DNA from: Hyphomicrobium sp.
GTDB taxonomy: Bacteria > Pseudomonadota > Alphaproteobacteria > Rhizobiales > Hyphomicrobiaceae
DNA: 64,000 bases
NCBI GenBank assembly: GCA_030148425.1
Contig: JASBTM010000003.1
Span: forward strand, 186,001 to 250,000
Direction of reading: 5' to 3'
The notes under the pieces were generated by a model. That model searched no databases and was not told where the DNA came from. It was given only the letters and a program-made list of their open reading frames with translations. Positions within the stretch are counted from its first letter, which is position 1. Each line of letters opens with the position of its first letter. Shown here in pieces: positions 36,192 through 45,225 of the stretch. The position numbers and the translations under genes are program-made.

Positions 36192-39100
36192 TTAAACAGC
36201 GTCAAGACTGCCAAGATCGAGGTCCCAAAGGCGGGCGGTATAGGCGTCGAGGACGTCCGGTGGAATCTCCATGAGTCGCGGCCCATCCGTCCAGAGCAAG
36301 GCGGCGCGGATGGCCTTGCCAGGGTAGATTTCGCTGAGCGCGAGGCGGTATGCCGCGAGTTGGTAAAGATAGGCATCCGCAACTCCCTGCACCGCAAGGG
36401 GCGGGGGCCGGTTGGTTTTATAATCGATGATGAGAACTTCCGAGTCCGTGATCGCGATGCGGTCGATCTGGCCAGAGAGATCGAGTGCAGGCCCATGGCC
36501 GGATGCGCGCGGAATAACGGCTGCGAGGGGGGCTTCTGCAACGCTTTGCGGTCCGAAGATCGCTGCGAATGACGAATCGCTCAGAACAGCGAGCGTCTCG
36601 TTGACGATGCTGGCCTGGACTTTCGCCCCAAGCGCTGCGCCGCGCCGTTCGACGAATGCCGTGGCGATCTCTCTCCGCCGCTGCTCTTCGATTGATGGCA
36701 GGTGCTGCAGCAGGGCGTGGGTGATCGTGCCACGCAGAAAGCGATTGGCGCCGCCGGCGGCGAGCGGCGATGGACTATCGTTCGTCGAGGCAGCGTCGCG
36801 CTTTTGCGGCGCGACCGGCTCGCCCTCTGCGTCCGGCGCATAGGGTTCGAGCCGAGACGGTGCGAGTGGCACGGAAAGTTTTGGCTCCGCGGGCGCGCGC
36901 GCGTTGGCGAATTCCGGGCGGGCGATGGATTTTCCCGCGCCGCCCTTCTCGTGCTTCGGCACTTCGTGATCGGCAATCTGCGGAGATTCGATGCGCCAGA
37001 TCTTCTGGCCATTCTCGCGCACGATCTCTTGCATCCGGGAACCGAGGGCCTGGGATATGACGTCGTACCAGCAGCCCGGTGCTTTGCCGTTCGAGCCTTC
37101 GAAACCCGCGACGTAGAGACGGTCTCGCGCGCGCGTCATCGCGACATAGAGTAAGCGATTGCGCTCTTCGCCTTCGCGTACAGTCTTGTTTGCCACCGCA
37201 GTCGCGACGGCCGGGACTTTCGACGTTCCCTTGACGATCCAGACAAGCGACTCGGTCGGGCCGTCCGACGAACCGGCGTCGCCGATCTTCACGAGCCGCG
37301 ATGTCGCGTTCTCTCCGGAGGCTGTCGTGCAGGTATCGGGTAGGAAGACGATTGGAGCTTCAAGACCTTTCGCGCCATGAACGGTCATGACGCGAACCTC
37401 GTCGCGGCCATGGTCCATGTCGCGTTTGATTTCCGGGTTTGCAGCGCGGAGCTTCGCCAGGAACTGCGTCAGCGATGGAGGATCGCCATCGTCATACGAC
37501 AATGCGAGGTCAAGGAACTCGTCGATTACGTCGGCCGCTTCGAGGCCCAACCTGTTGAGCATGCGTTCGCGCATGCCGTCGCGTTCGAGAAGACCGGAGA
37601 AAAATTCGAACGGCGGTACGAAATCGGCTTTCGAGCGCCAACGCTTCAGCGTTTCGGCAGCGAATGTATATTCGGGCTTTTCGCCCGCTTTTTCTATCAG
37701 CGCCTTCCAGAGCGTCTTTTGTCCGCGACCTCGGGTGATGTCGAGCAAATCGTGATCGTCGAGATCGAAGAGCGGACTTTTGAGAACCGTCGCGAGGGCG
37801 AGATCGTCTTCAGGCAGTGTCAGGAAATCGCCGAGCACCATGAAGTCCTGCACGGCGATCTGATCCAGCAGCCTGATGCGATCGGAACCCGCGACAGGGA
37901 TGCCGCGCCGCTTCAGGGCTGCAACCATCGGAACGGCAAACGGCATACGCTTGCGAACGAGGATTAGAATATCGCCTGGCGAGATCGGCCGGTTCTCGGA
38001 GAGCAACCGCTCGCCGCGGTCGATCCAAGACTTGATGGTATCCGCGATGCGATCGGCGAGGCGGTTGGCGGGCGATTGCTCTTTCGTGTCGGACAGCGGC
38101 TGCCAAGGATCGGCATCAGGAATGTCTTCGGGCTTTTCCGTGTCCCAGATTTCGACGACGCCCGCGTGCCCGACGCGCTTGGCTACGTGATTGATGGTGG
38201 TATCGCCTGCGGTCAATCCTGGTGTCCGCTTCGAATCGAGGAACACCTGATCGACGGCCCAAAGAACCGGGGCAACAGTTCGGAATGACAGCGTCAGGGG
38301 AACGCGCTTCCATGTGCGCTCGGCCTGTTTCGCGAGATCGGCAAAATTCTGGCCCATCTTGGCGAACATTTCGGGTGCTGCACCCTGAAACGAATAAATC
38401 GATTGCTTCTCATCGCCCACGGCGAAGACAGTGCGCGTGACGGCACCTACGCCCATGTCGGAGAAGAACTCCCTCGCAAGTGCGGAGACGATGTCCCATT
38501 GCTCGGGGCTGGTGTCCTGCGCCTCATCGACGAGGATATGATCGAGGCCGCCGTCGAGCTTGAAGAGCACCCATTGCGCTTGGCCGTTCTCGCTCGTCAG
38601 CAGGTCGCGCGTTTTCAGAATGAGATCGTCGAAATCGAGTGCGCCCGCGGCATCGCGCGCGGCGGCGTAATGGCGGAGGACGTGGCCCGCGATCTGAAAC
38701 AGCGCGAGCGAGGCTTCGACGAGCGTCAAGGCCCGCAGCTCTTGCGTCAGTTTGAAAAAGTTTTCCTGCGCGCGCTGGCAGCGATCGTGAAAACCGGGCT
38801 TCTCCTGGATGAGCGCCTTGGTCATCAAGCTTTTGCGGAGGGCTTCGCCTTTCTCGATCAGGAAATAATCGGAGAGAATATCGGACCTGCGGCGGTGATC
38901 CGTTTCCGCGATAGCGGCCGCGAGCTTTGTCGCGTGACCGGTATCGGTTTTTCCGCCTTGCGCGAGTAATGCGGTGAGCTCGCGTAATTCGTCGGTGGAA
39001 AGGACGCTTGCGCATTGGCCGTGGAGATCGGTGACGGCGATCTCCATGCGCACGTTCAGCTGACGGCGCAGGGAGGCGTCCAACGCCTGAAGACTGCTAG

Positions 39101-39782
39101 CGAACTCGCCCGGATTGACGTGTGCCGCCACCTCGAGCCATTTGCGCTCTTCGACCGCCTTCGAGATAAGCTGATCGAACTGCGAATCCGCGGCGTAACG
39201 GATGATGACGTCGAGCGCTTTTCCGAGCGGCGAATTCGGATGGTTTGTTGCAGCGGTGAGAGCTTTCTCGATGGCGTCGGCCTTGAGATCGCCCGCCGCG
39301 ACGTCATCGAGGATCTTGAAGTCCGGCGGTACGCTTGCTTCGAGCGGAAAGCGCTGCAGCAGGCGTTCGGCGAAGGCGTGAATGGTCTGCACCTTCAGGC
39401 CGCCGGGAGTCTCGATGGCCTTGGCGAAAAGTGTGCGGGCGCGCGACAATAGCTCATTCGATGCAGGCTCGCCCGTCACATCGCACAACTCGGCGTGGAG
39501 CGCCTTTTCGTCCATCGTCACCCAACCGGCGAGACGATCGAACACGCGCTTCGACATTTCAGCGGCGGCGGCTTTCGTAAAGGTGAGGCAGAGAATGCGT
39601 TCCGGCTGCGTACCAGCGAGCAGCAGCCGCAGCACGCGCAACGTCAACACGTGCGTCTTGCCGGTTCCGGCGTTGGCGTTGACCCAGGCGGAATTCAACG
39701 GATGAGATGCGGCGCTCTGATAGCCGTTCGTCTCGCGCTGGATATCTTCGACCGATATCTTTTTGACTTCGAGGTTCATCAT
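36192..39782 (-). CDS. addA: AddA helicase-nuclease subunit (RecBCD-like)
   Basis: The 1196-residue subunit processes double-strand breaks. Helicase motifs start with NANAGTGKTHVLTLRV; VDEAQDTSPEQWDI and VMTVHGAKGLEAPIVFLPD follow, and a RecB-type nuclease part at the end contains IIDYKTNRPPP. The start at 39782 overlaps the addB stop (ATGA), indicating coupled translation; the ATG at 39815 lies inside addB. AddA works with AddB at free DNA ends and hands 3' tails to RecA. Confidence 0.96.
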   Translation of the reverse strand: MMNLEVKKISVEDIQRETNGYQSAASHPLNSAWVNANAGTGKTHVLTLRVLRLLLAGTQPERILCLTFTKAAAAEMSKRVFDRLAGWVTMDEKALHAELCDVTGEPASNELLSRARTLFAKAIETPGGLKVQTIHAFAERLLQRFPLEASVPPDFKILDDVAAGDLKADAIEKALTAATNHPNSPLGKALDVIIRYAADSQFDQLISKAVEERKWLEVAAHVNPGEFASSLQALDASLRRQLNVRMEIAVTDLHGQCASVLSTDELRELTALLAQGGKTDTGHATKLAAAIAETDHRRRSDILSDYFLIEKGEALRKSLMTKALIQEKPGFHDRCQRAQENFFKLTQELRALTLVEASLALFQIAGHVLRHYAAARDAAGALDFDDLILKTRDLLTSENGQAQWVLFKLDGGLDHILVDEAQDTSPEQWDIVSALAREFFSDMGVGAVTRTVFAVGDEKQSIYSFQGAAPEMFAKMGQNFADLAKQAERTWKRVPLTLSFRTVAPVLWAVDQVFLDSKRTPGLTAGDTTINHVAKRVGHAGVVEIWDTEKPEDIPDADPWQPLSDTKEQSPANRLADRIADTIKSWIDRGERLLSENRPISPGDILILVRKRMPFAVPMVAALKRRGIPVAGSDRIRLLDQIAVQDFMVLGDFLTLPEDDLALATVLKSPLFDLDDHDLLDITRGRGQKTLWKALIEKAGEKPEYTFAAETLKRWRSKADFVPPFEFFSGLLERDGMRERMLNRLGLEAADVIDEFLDLALSYDDGDPPSLTQFLAKLRAANPEIKRDMDHGRDEVRVMTVHGAKGLEAPIVFLPDTCTTASGENATSRLVKIGDAGSSDGPTESLVWIVKGTSKVPAVATAVANKTVREGEERNRLLYVAMTRARDRLYVAGFEGSNGKAPGCWYDVISQALGSRMQEIVRENGQKIWRIESPQIADHEVPKHEKGGAGKSIARPEFANARAPAEPKLSVPLAPSRLEPYAPDAEGEPVAPQKRDAASTNDSPSPLAAGGANRFLRGTITHALLQHLPSIEEQRRREIATAFVERRGAALGAKVQASIVNETLAVLSDSSFAAIFGPQSVAEAPLAAVIPRASGHGPALDLSGQIDRIAITDSEVLIIDYKTNRPPPLAVQGVADAYLYQLAAYRLALSEIYPGKAIRAALLWTDGPRLMEIPPDVLDAYTARLWDLDLGSLDAV

Positions 39783-42700
39783 GTCGCGTCCTCGCCTTCG
39801 ACGTGAGCCGACCATTCGGCGACACGCGCGAGATGGGCGTAGGCGTCGTAATTGTAATTATATCTTGGACGCCGGATGGCCCGGTAAGGCGTTTCGGGAT
39901 TGTCGAACGTCGCAATCAGCTGCTCTAGACCCGCCAGGGCATTGGCGGCGAGAGCCGCGACATCGGGGGTTTTGATAATGCGCTCTTCACCGGCTGGCTC
40001 GCTCCCCGAGGCGCGTATGTAACGCAAAGCTTCGACCGCGCGTCCGGCGAGGTTGGGAAAGCCGATGTCGCTCGCTGCGATGGCTGCCTCCAGTGGAAGC
40101 TGCGGAGATCGACCTGAATTGACGGCCTTGTCGCTCGGCGCGGCGCCCGTCTTGTAGTCTGTGATGATGATCGATGAGCCTTTGTCGTCGATGCGGTCGG
40201 CTCGCGCGCTCAGCCTGAAGGGACCACCGGGTGCGTCAAGCACGAGACGGCCGGAGGTTTCGGCGATGATCGTGTTCACGTCCTTGCGGCGCGCCGTTTC
40301 CGTCAGTGCGAACCAGTCGAGAAAGCGCTTCAGGCGCGGCAGCCAGAAGGCGGCGATGCGCGGATGTCCGGTGAAACGTTCGAGCACACGCCGCGCGATG
40401 CGTTCGAGTTCGATCGAGGGGTCTGCCGGAAGCGCATCGGGAAATGCCTGCGCGAACTCGGATACGACCTGATGAACGAGGCCGCCGCGCAGACTGGCAT
40501 CGGGCGCTGCGCCAAGCTCTGGCAGCGGATCGACCTTCAAAATATGGCGCGCGAAAATCGCATACGGATTGCTCGTCCAACGCTCGATTTCGGTCACGCT
40601 CATTTTGCGCGGCCGCATGTCGAGCGGCGGGCGCGGTTCGGGCGCCTGAATCGTACGGCGGTTTCGGTCGTCGATGTGATCGCGTGCGCGCGCCCAGGCA
40701 AGCCAGGGCTTTTCGGGGCGGAGCACGTCCTTTAATTCCATGCCCTTCAAAAGAGCGGTGACTCGCATCAGCCAGCGCGAGGGCACCGTTGGCACGCCAT
40801 CGACCTTTTCGGCGCGAGTGAGATAGACCGTTTCGGCGCCGAGCAGTGAAACGAAATCGTGGGCGGCGCGGCCCGTTTCTTCTTCCGGCGAAGGGAGTTT
40901 GAGTTCACTGCGCATCGGCCGGTTCAGCCATGCGCTGGGCTCGGCGGCTTCGGGCCATGTCCCTTCGTTGAGCGAACCGACGATCAAGACATCGGGCTGC
41001 TGAAGGCGGGCTTCGAAGGGACCCCAAATGGCGATGCGCGGATGGACGGGGCGGCGCTCACGAACGTTTTCGCGGGCGAGAAGCGTCGCGTAGAGATCGG
41101 CATAGTCGGCGGCGTGAATCTCGACGCTCGGCGTTTCCGGCTTCATAAGCTCGGAGAAAAAGAGCGACGCAGCCTCTCCGGCTTCGCCCTGCCAAAGGGG
41201 ATTGGATTGCGCCGCAGCGTTTCTTTCGTCGTCGGGAAGCGTCGCCAATGCTTCGGCCGCAGTGGCGTGGGCGCGGGCGAGTTCAGCAAGCGTGTGCTTC
41301 TCGTCGCTGCCATAGAGATCGGTCAGCGGCTTGAACGCCTCCGCCATCTTGGTGACGATGGAGCGAGCCCCTTCTGTATCCTCCGTCCAGAGCCGCTCGG
41401 CGGCGGCGTGCTTGCGTTGATCTTCATCGAGGTCGGCGTGATCGAGCGCGGCAACGATGCCCTCCATTCCGCGGCCGAGGTATGGCCTGCGAAAGGCGCT
41501 GATTTCCAGCGCGCGGGCAAAGCGGCGGATGTCGAATGTCTTCAATCCGATCCGGCATAGGGGATGACGAAGCAGCGCCATCGTTTCGGCCGGCGCAAAT
41601 TTCGCGACGGCTGCATTGATGACGAGCGCGAGAAAAGCGCCGGGAACGGTTTTCGCGAACGGGCGTCCGGCGCTATCATCGACACGGATGCCCCAGGCTT
41701 CAAGGCGGATCGCGACACGGCGCGCCAAGACACGATCCGGCGAGACGAGAGCCGCTGTTCGTCCCGGAGTTTCGATCGCTTCGCGCAGGATCAGCGCGAT
41801 CGTCTCGGCTTCGTCCTGAGCCGATGGCGCTTCGATCAACGAGACGGATGATAGTGCGTTGCTGAGTTCTGTCCGGTCGGCGCGGGTGGTGAAATCGTGC
41901 CAGAGATTCGTCGTCGCGGAGGGGCGCATGGCCTCGCTGAAGAACGCGGAGCGCGTGCGCCGGGCAGCGTCGGGCGTGGTGCCGCCAACTTCCCGCACAT
42001 CGGCGCGTTCAACGCCGAGGGTGTCGAGCAATTTTTTCAAGCCGAACTGCGGATGCTCGGGATGGCCCGGCGTGATCTTGTTCCAGCTATCGTTGTCCAG
42101 TGCCAGGTCGAGCGCGGGCAGAACGACTGCGCCCGATACGTGAGTTGCGACGGCGAGCATGAGGTCTGCGGTTGCGGGTATGGAGCCGGTCACGCCGGCC
42201 ACGATCACAACCTCGTCCGGTCGGAGCTTGGCGATGCGCTTGGTTTCGGCCAGGATCGAAGCATTGCGGCGCGCTTCCGGCGATACGAGATCGTTGACTT
42301 CGAGATAGGCGGGCCAAAACTCGGTGACGATCTGGAGGAAGTCGACAGTCTTCTTCCAGTGCTCCGAGTAATTTTCCGGAACGAGCGATTGAATGCCAGA
42401 GAGCGAAACATTCTCGCGCTCGATGTCGTCCATAAGCTTGGCCAATTCGGCGGCGAGCTGGGCGGCTTGCGCGGGAGTCGAACCCAATCCGGTTCGTTGA
42501 GATGCTGGCGCTGTCTCCGCCATAGACTTTCGCCAATGGCCGACGAGCTGCATCAGGACGAGTGTGCGATCGAGCGCGTTGATCGCAGGTTTCTGTTCGA
42601 GCGCATCAATGCCGGAGGCGCCGGATTCGATCAGTTCTGCGATCAGCGAGCCGTCGCCATCGCCTTGGGAGATCGGCTGAATACGCGGCATGATGAGCGC

Positions 42701-42901
42701 GCGCGTCTTGGCGACCGACAGAAATGCTTCGCGGGCGGCGCGGGCGGCGCGGCGGGTCGGGAGCAGGAGTGTGATCTTCGGCAGCGTCAGGATGTCGGGA
42801 GCTTTGCCGCCGGGGCGGGGTAGATCGCCATTCAGGATGGCGCGCGCCAGCGCTTCCAAAAACGGCACCCCGAGCGGCAGTGTAAAGACGTTCGGCGTCA
42901 T
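39779..42901 (-). CDS. addB: AddB nuclease subunit
   Basis: The 1040-residue partner of AddA. It contains the residue pattern of the alphaproteobacterial AddB family, such as PTRRAARAAREAFL near the start and an IIITDYKTGAAPSDKAV nuclease core near residue 900. I see no cysteine cluster of the kind that binds iron-sulfur in Bacillus AddB. The start overlaps the murU-like stop by one base and the end overlaps addA. It is the fourth gene of the minus-strand operon. Confidence 0.94.
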   Translation of the reverse strand: MTPNVFTLPLGVPFLEALARAILNGDLPRPGGKAPDILTLPKITLLLPTRRAARAAREAFLSVAKTRALIMPRIQPISQGDGDGSLIAELIESGASGIDALEQKPAINALDRTLVLMQLVGHWRKSMAETAPASQRTGLGSTPAQAAQLAAELAKLMDDIERENVSLSGIQSLVPENYSEHWKKTVDFLQIVTEFWPAYLEVNDLVSPEARRNASILAETKRIAKLRPDEVVIVAGVTGSIPATADLMLAVATHVSGAVVLPALDLALDNDSWNKITPGHPEHPQFGLKKLLDTLGVERADVREVGGTTPDAARRTRSAFFSEAMRPSATTNLWHDFTTRADRTELSNALSSVSLIEAPSAQDEAETIALILREAIETPGRTAALVSPDRVLARRVAIRLEAWGIRVDDSAGRPFAKTVPGAFLALVINAAVAKFAPAETMALLRHPLCRIGLKTFDIRRFARALEISAFRRPYLGRGMEGIVAALDHADLDEDQRKHAAAERLWTEDTEGARSIVTKMAEAFKPLTDLYGSDEKHTLAELARAHATAAEALATLPDDERNAAAQSNPLWQGEAGEAASLFFSELMKPETPSVEIHAADYADLYATLLARENVRERRPVHPRIAIWGPFEARLQQPDVLIVGSLNEGTWPEAAEPSAWLNRPMRSELKLPSPEEETGRAAHDFVSLLGAETVYLTRAEKVDGVPTVPSRWLMRVTALLKGMELKDVLRPEKPWLAWARARDHIDDRNRRTIQAPEPRPPLDMRPRKMSVTEIERWTSNPYAIFARHILKVDPLPELGAAPDASLRGGLVHQVVSEFAQAFPDALPADPSIELERIARRVLERFTGHPRIAAFWLPRLKRFLDWFALTETARRKDVNTIIAETSGRLVLDAPGGPFRLSARADRIDDKGSSIIITDYKTGAAPSDKAVNSGRSPQLPLEAAIAASDIGFPNLAGRAVEALRYIRASGSEPAGEERIIKTPDVAALAANALAGLEQLIATFDNPETPYRAIRRPRYNYNYDAYAHLARVAEWSAHVEGEDAT

Positions 42902-43641
42902 CAGTCGGAACTCGTCGTCAGCGGCTCGGTGAGGGCGGCTTCGGCTTCAGACAGTGCGTCGGGCGTTCCGACGTGCATCCAGACGCCTTCGAGGCGAAGC
43001 CCATAAAGGCGGCCTTTTTCGATTGCCCGGTCCCAAAGCCTGTTCAAAGAAAACGCGCCTTCCGGCGCGCCATCGAATAACCGCGGATGGGCGATCGAGA
43101 CGCCCGCAAAAACGAATGGCGCCATCTTGGGGCCGGTCTGACGCGTGAGCCGTCCGGTGGCATCCATCTGAAAATCACCGAGGCCGTCGTAACCGATGCT
43201 GGCTGCGAGAGGCGCGACGAGCATCAGGCTGTCCATCGTCGCCTCGTCCCACGTGCAGAGCAAGCGGTCGAGGTTCGAGCCCAAGCCTTCGATCCAGACG
43301 GAATCCGAATTGTGGATGACGAACGGTCCGTTGCCGAGCTTCGGGAGTGCATGGAGCACGCCGCCGCCGGTGTCGAGCAGATGCTTGCGCTCATTGGAAA
43401 AGACGATTTTCGGTTGGGTGCGATGGGCGAGGTGGGCTTCGAGCTTGTCGGCGAGATAGTGGAGATTGACGACGGCTTTCTTGATGCCGGCCGCGGCAAG
43501 GCGGTCGAGAACGTGATCGATAAGAGGTTTGCCGCCCAAGGGGACCAAGGGTTTCGGGATCGTGTCCGTCAGGGGGCGCATGCGCTGGCCCATGCCTGCG
43601 GCGAGAACGAACGCGCTCGTTGGGCGCTTGGCGGACGTCAT
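42901..43641 (-). CDS. murU: Nucleotidyltransferase, MurU-like
   Basis: A 246-residue sugar-phosphate nucleotidyltransferase with VLAAGMGQRMRPLTDTIPKPLVPL at its start, then LLDTGGGVLHALP and VIHNSDSVW. These match N-acetylmuramate 1-phosphate uridylyltransferase (MurU), which works after an anomeric kinase of the AmgK family to return muramic acid from the cell wall. Such a kinase domain is encoded directly upstream, which supports the call. A role in mannose-1-phosphate metabolism is the alternative. Confidence 0.8.
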   Translation of the reverse strand: MTSAKRPTSAFVLAAGMGQRMRPLTDTIPKPLVPLGGKPLIDHVLDRLAAAGIKKAVVNLHYLADKLEAHLAHRTQPKIVFSNERKHLLDTGGGVLHALPKLGNGPFVIHNSDSVWIEGLGSNLDRLLCTWDEATMDSLMLVAPLAASIGYDGLGDFQMDATGRLTRQTGPKMAPFVFAGVSIAHPRLFDGAPEGAFSLNRLWDRAIEKGRLYGLRLEGVWMHVGTPDALSEAEAALTEPLTTSSD

Positions 43642-43666
43642 TAGCGATGCGTCTCCGAAATTCGAA

Positions 43667-45214
43667 TTAGATATTCAAGGCTTCCCCGCGCAGGCTCCGA
43701 GGCAGGTTCTCGTCATACCATGCCTTGAGGGCGCTCAAATCCTCGTGCTGCAGATCGCGTTCGAGATACCCCCAGATCCGTGGCAAATGTGCGAGATACT
43801 GGCGTTTTCCGTCCCGGATCGCGAGGCGGGCGAAGATGCCGAGGATTTTTGTATTTCGTTGGGCGCCAAGTGCGGCATAGGCGAAGGAAAATTCCTTGCC
43901 ATCGAACGCCGGATTGCGCGCGGACATGGCCGCGATGTAGCGGGCAAGCAATTGCTTTTCTAAGCCTTCCGGCACATCGACGCGGGCGTCCTGCAGGAGA
44001 GACACGAGATCGTACGCGGCGGGGCCGATCATGGCGTCCTGGAAATCGATGATGCCGACGTCACGCGGACGAGGGCGATCATCGAGGGCGATGAGATTGG
44101 GCGAATGAAAATCGCGCAGAAGCCAAGTTTTCGGTTGCGCGAGGACGCGGTCTAGGATGGCTTTCCAGTGAGCGGTGAAATCATCGCGCGCCGTTTTCGG
44201 CGCCGGATGGCCGCGCAACGCCGGCCAGTACCAATCGAGCAGCAGCTCGGTCTCGATTTGGAGAACGCCTTCGTCCGCGACCGGCAATTCGAACTGCGAG
44301 CCGTCTGAGAGTGGAATGCTCGGCGGGGGAGGTGTGCTCTGCACGGCGACGAGGGCATCGACGCCCCGCTGCCAAAGTGTGGCTTGGTCGCGGCCCTTTT
44401 TAACTTCGGAGCCGAAGACTTCATCGCCGAAATCTTCGATCAGCAGAAGACCTTCGGAAAGATCTTCAGCCAGGATGTGCGGCACCGATAGGCCGCATGC
44501 TTCGAGCGTCCGGTCGATGGCGACGAAGGCTTTTACGCTTTCCGCGAGATGCGCGATGGCGCTGTAGGATTTGCCGTCGCGAATGGGTGGGCCGTCGGGG
44601 CGTTGGGGGGAATCCATCAGAATGGCGCGCGTGCCGTCTGCTTTCACGAGGCGAGCGTAGCGGCGAGGAGAAGCGTCTCCTTGCAAATAGCTAAACGCTG
44701 TAGCCGCGTCGCCCCATCCGGCGCGCTGGAGGAAAGAGCGGATTGCTGCGAAGCGCTCGACGCGGGTCGCGAGATCGCTTGCGGACCCGAGCATCACGTT
44801 TCGCCGGTCGAAGGATGCCGCTTCATCGAAGCGCAACGTCAGCCGGTCTGCGGGGATGCGGCCGTCGCCGCGTGAGGGCCACTCGACGATGGCGACGCCG
44901 CGCGCCAACGCCGCATCGAGGCCAAGCTCATCGATTTCGCTCGCGTCACCCAAGCGGTAGAGATCGAAGTGCGCGATCTCGAAGCGCGGCGTCTCGTACG
45001 ACTGCACGAGCGTGAACGTCGGGCTCGGGATTTCGAGGTCGGGATTTCCGGCAATGGCGCGGATCAGGGCGCGCGCAAATGTCGATTTGCCAGCGCCGAG
45101 GTCACCTTCGAGGGCGAGCGTATCGCCCGGCTGCAGCAGGAAGGCCATTTCCTGCGCCAATCGCGCAACATCGCTTTCGGTCAGGTGGGGGAATGAATAA
45201 ACCGTCTGTGTCAT
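43667..45214 (-). CDS. Fusion of TsaE (t6A synthesis ATPase) and AmgK-like sugar kinase
   Basis: The 515-residue protein joins two enzymes. Residues 1-150 are TsaE, with P-loop GDLGAGKSTFARAL (about 38-51), PSPTFTLVQSY and HFDLYRLGDASE, used in making N6-threonylcarbamoyladenosine in tRNA. Residues about 160-515 are an aminoglycoside-phosphotransferase-like kinase, with LLIEDFGDE, LLRDFHSPNLI and GIIDFQDAMIGPAAYDL; in cell-wall recycling the equivalent is AmgK. MurU is encoded next. It lies 11 bases after divL, so the operon is tight. The fusion is seen in alphaproteobacteria. Confidence 0.88.
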   Translation of the reverse strand: MTQTVYSFPHLTESDVARLAQEMAFLLQPGDTLALEGDLGAGKSTFARALIRAIAGNPDLEIPSPTFTLVQSYETPRFEIAHFDLYRLGDASEIDELGLDAALARGVAIVEWPSRGDGRIPADRLTLRFDEAASFDRRNVMLGSASDLATRVERFAAIRSFLQRAGWGDAATAFSYLQGDASPRRYARLVKADGTRAILMDSPQRPDGPPIRDGKSYSAIAHLAESVKAFVAIDRTLEACGLSVPHILAEDLSEGLLLIEDFGDEVFGSEVKKGRDQATLWQRGVDALVAVQSTPPPPSIPLSDGSQFELPVADEGVLQIETELLLDWYWPALRGHPAPKTARDDFTAHWKAILDRVLAQPKTWLLRDFHSPNLIALDDRPRPRDVGIIDFQDAMIGPAAYDLVSLLQDARVDVPEGLEKQLLARYIAAMSARNPAFDGKEFSFAYAALGAQRNTKILGIFARLAIRDGKRQYLAHLPRIWGYLERDLQHEDLSALKAWYDENLPRSLRGEALNI

Positions 45215-45225
45215 CGCGCCCGTAT

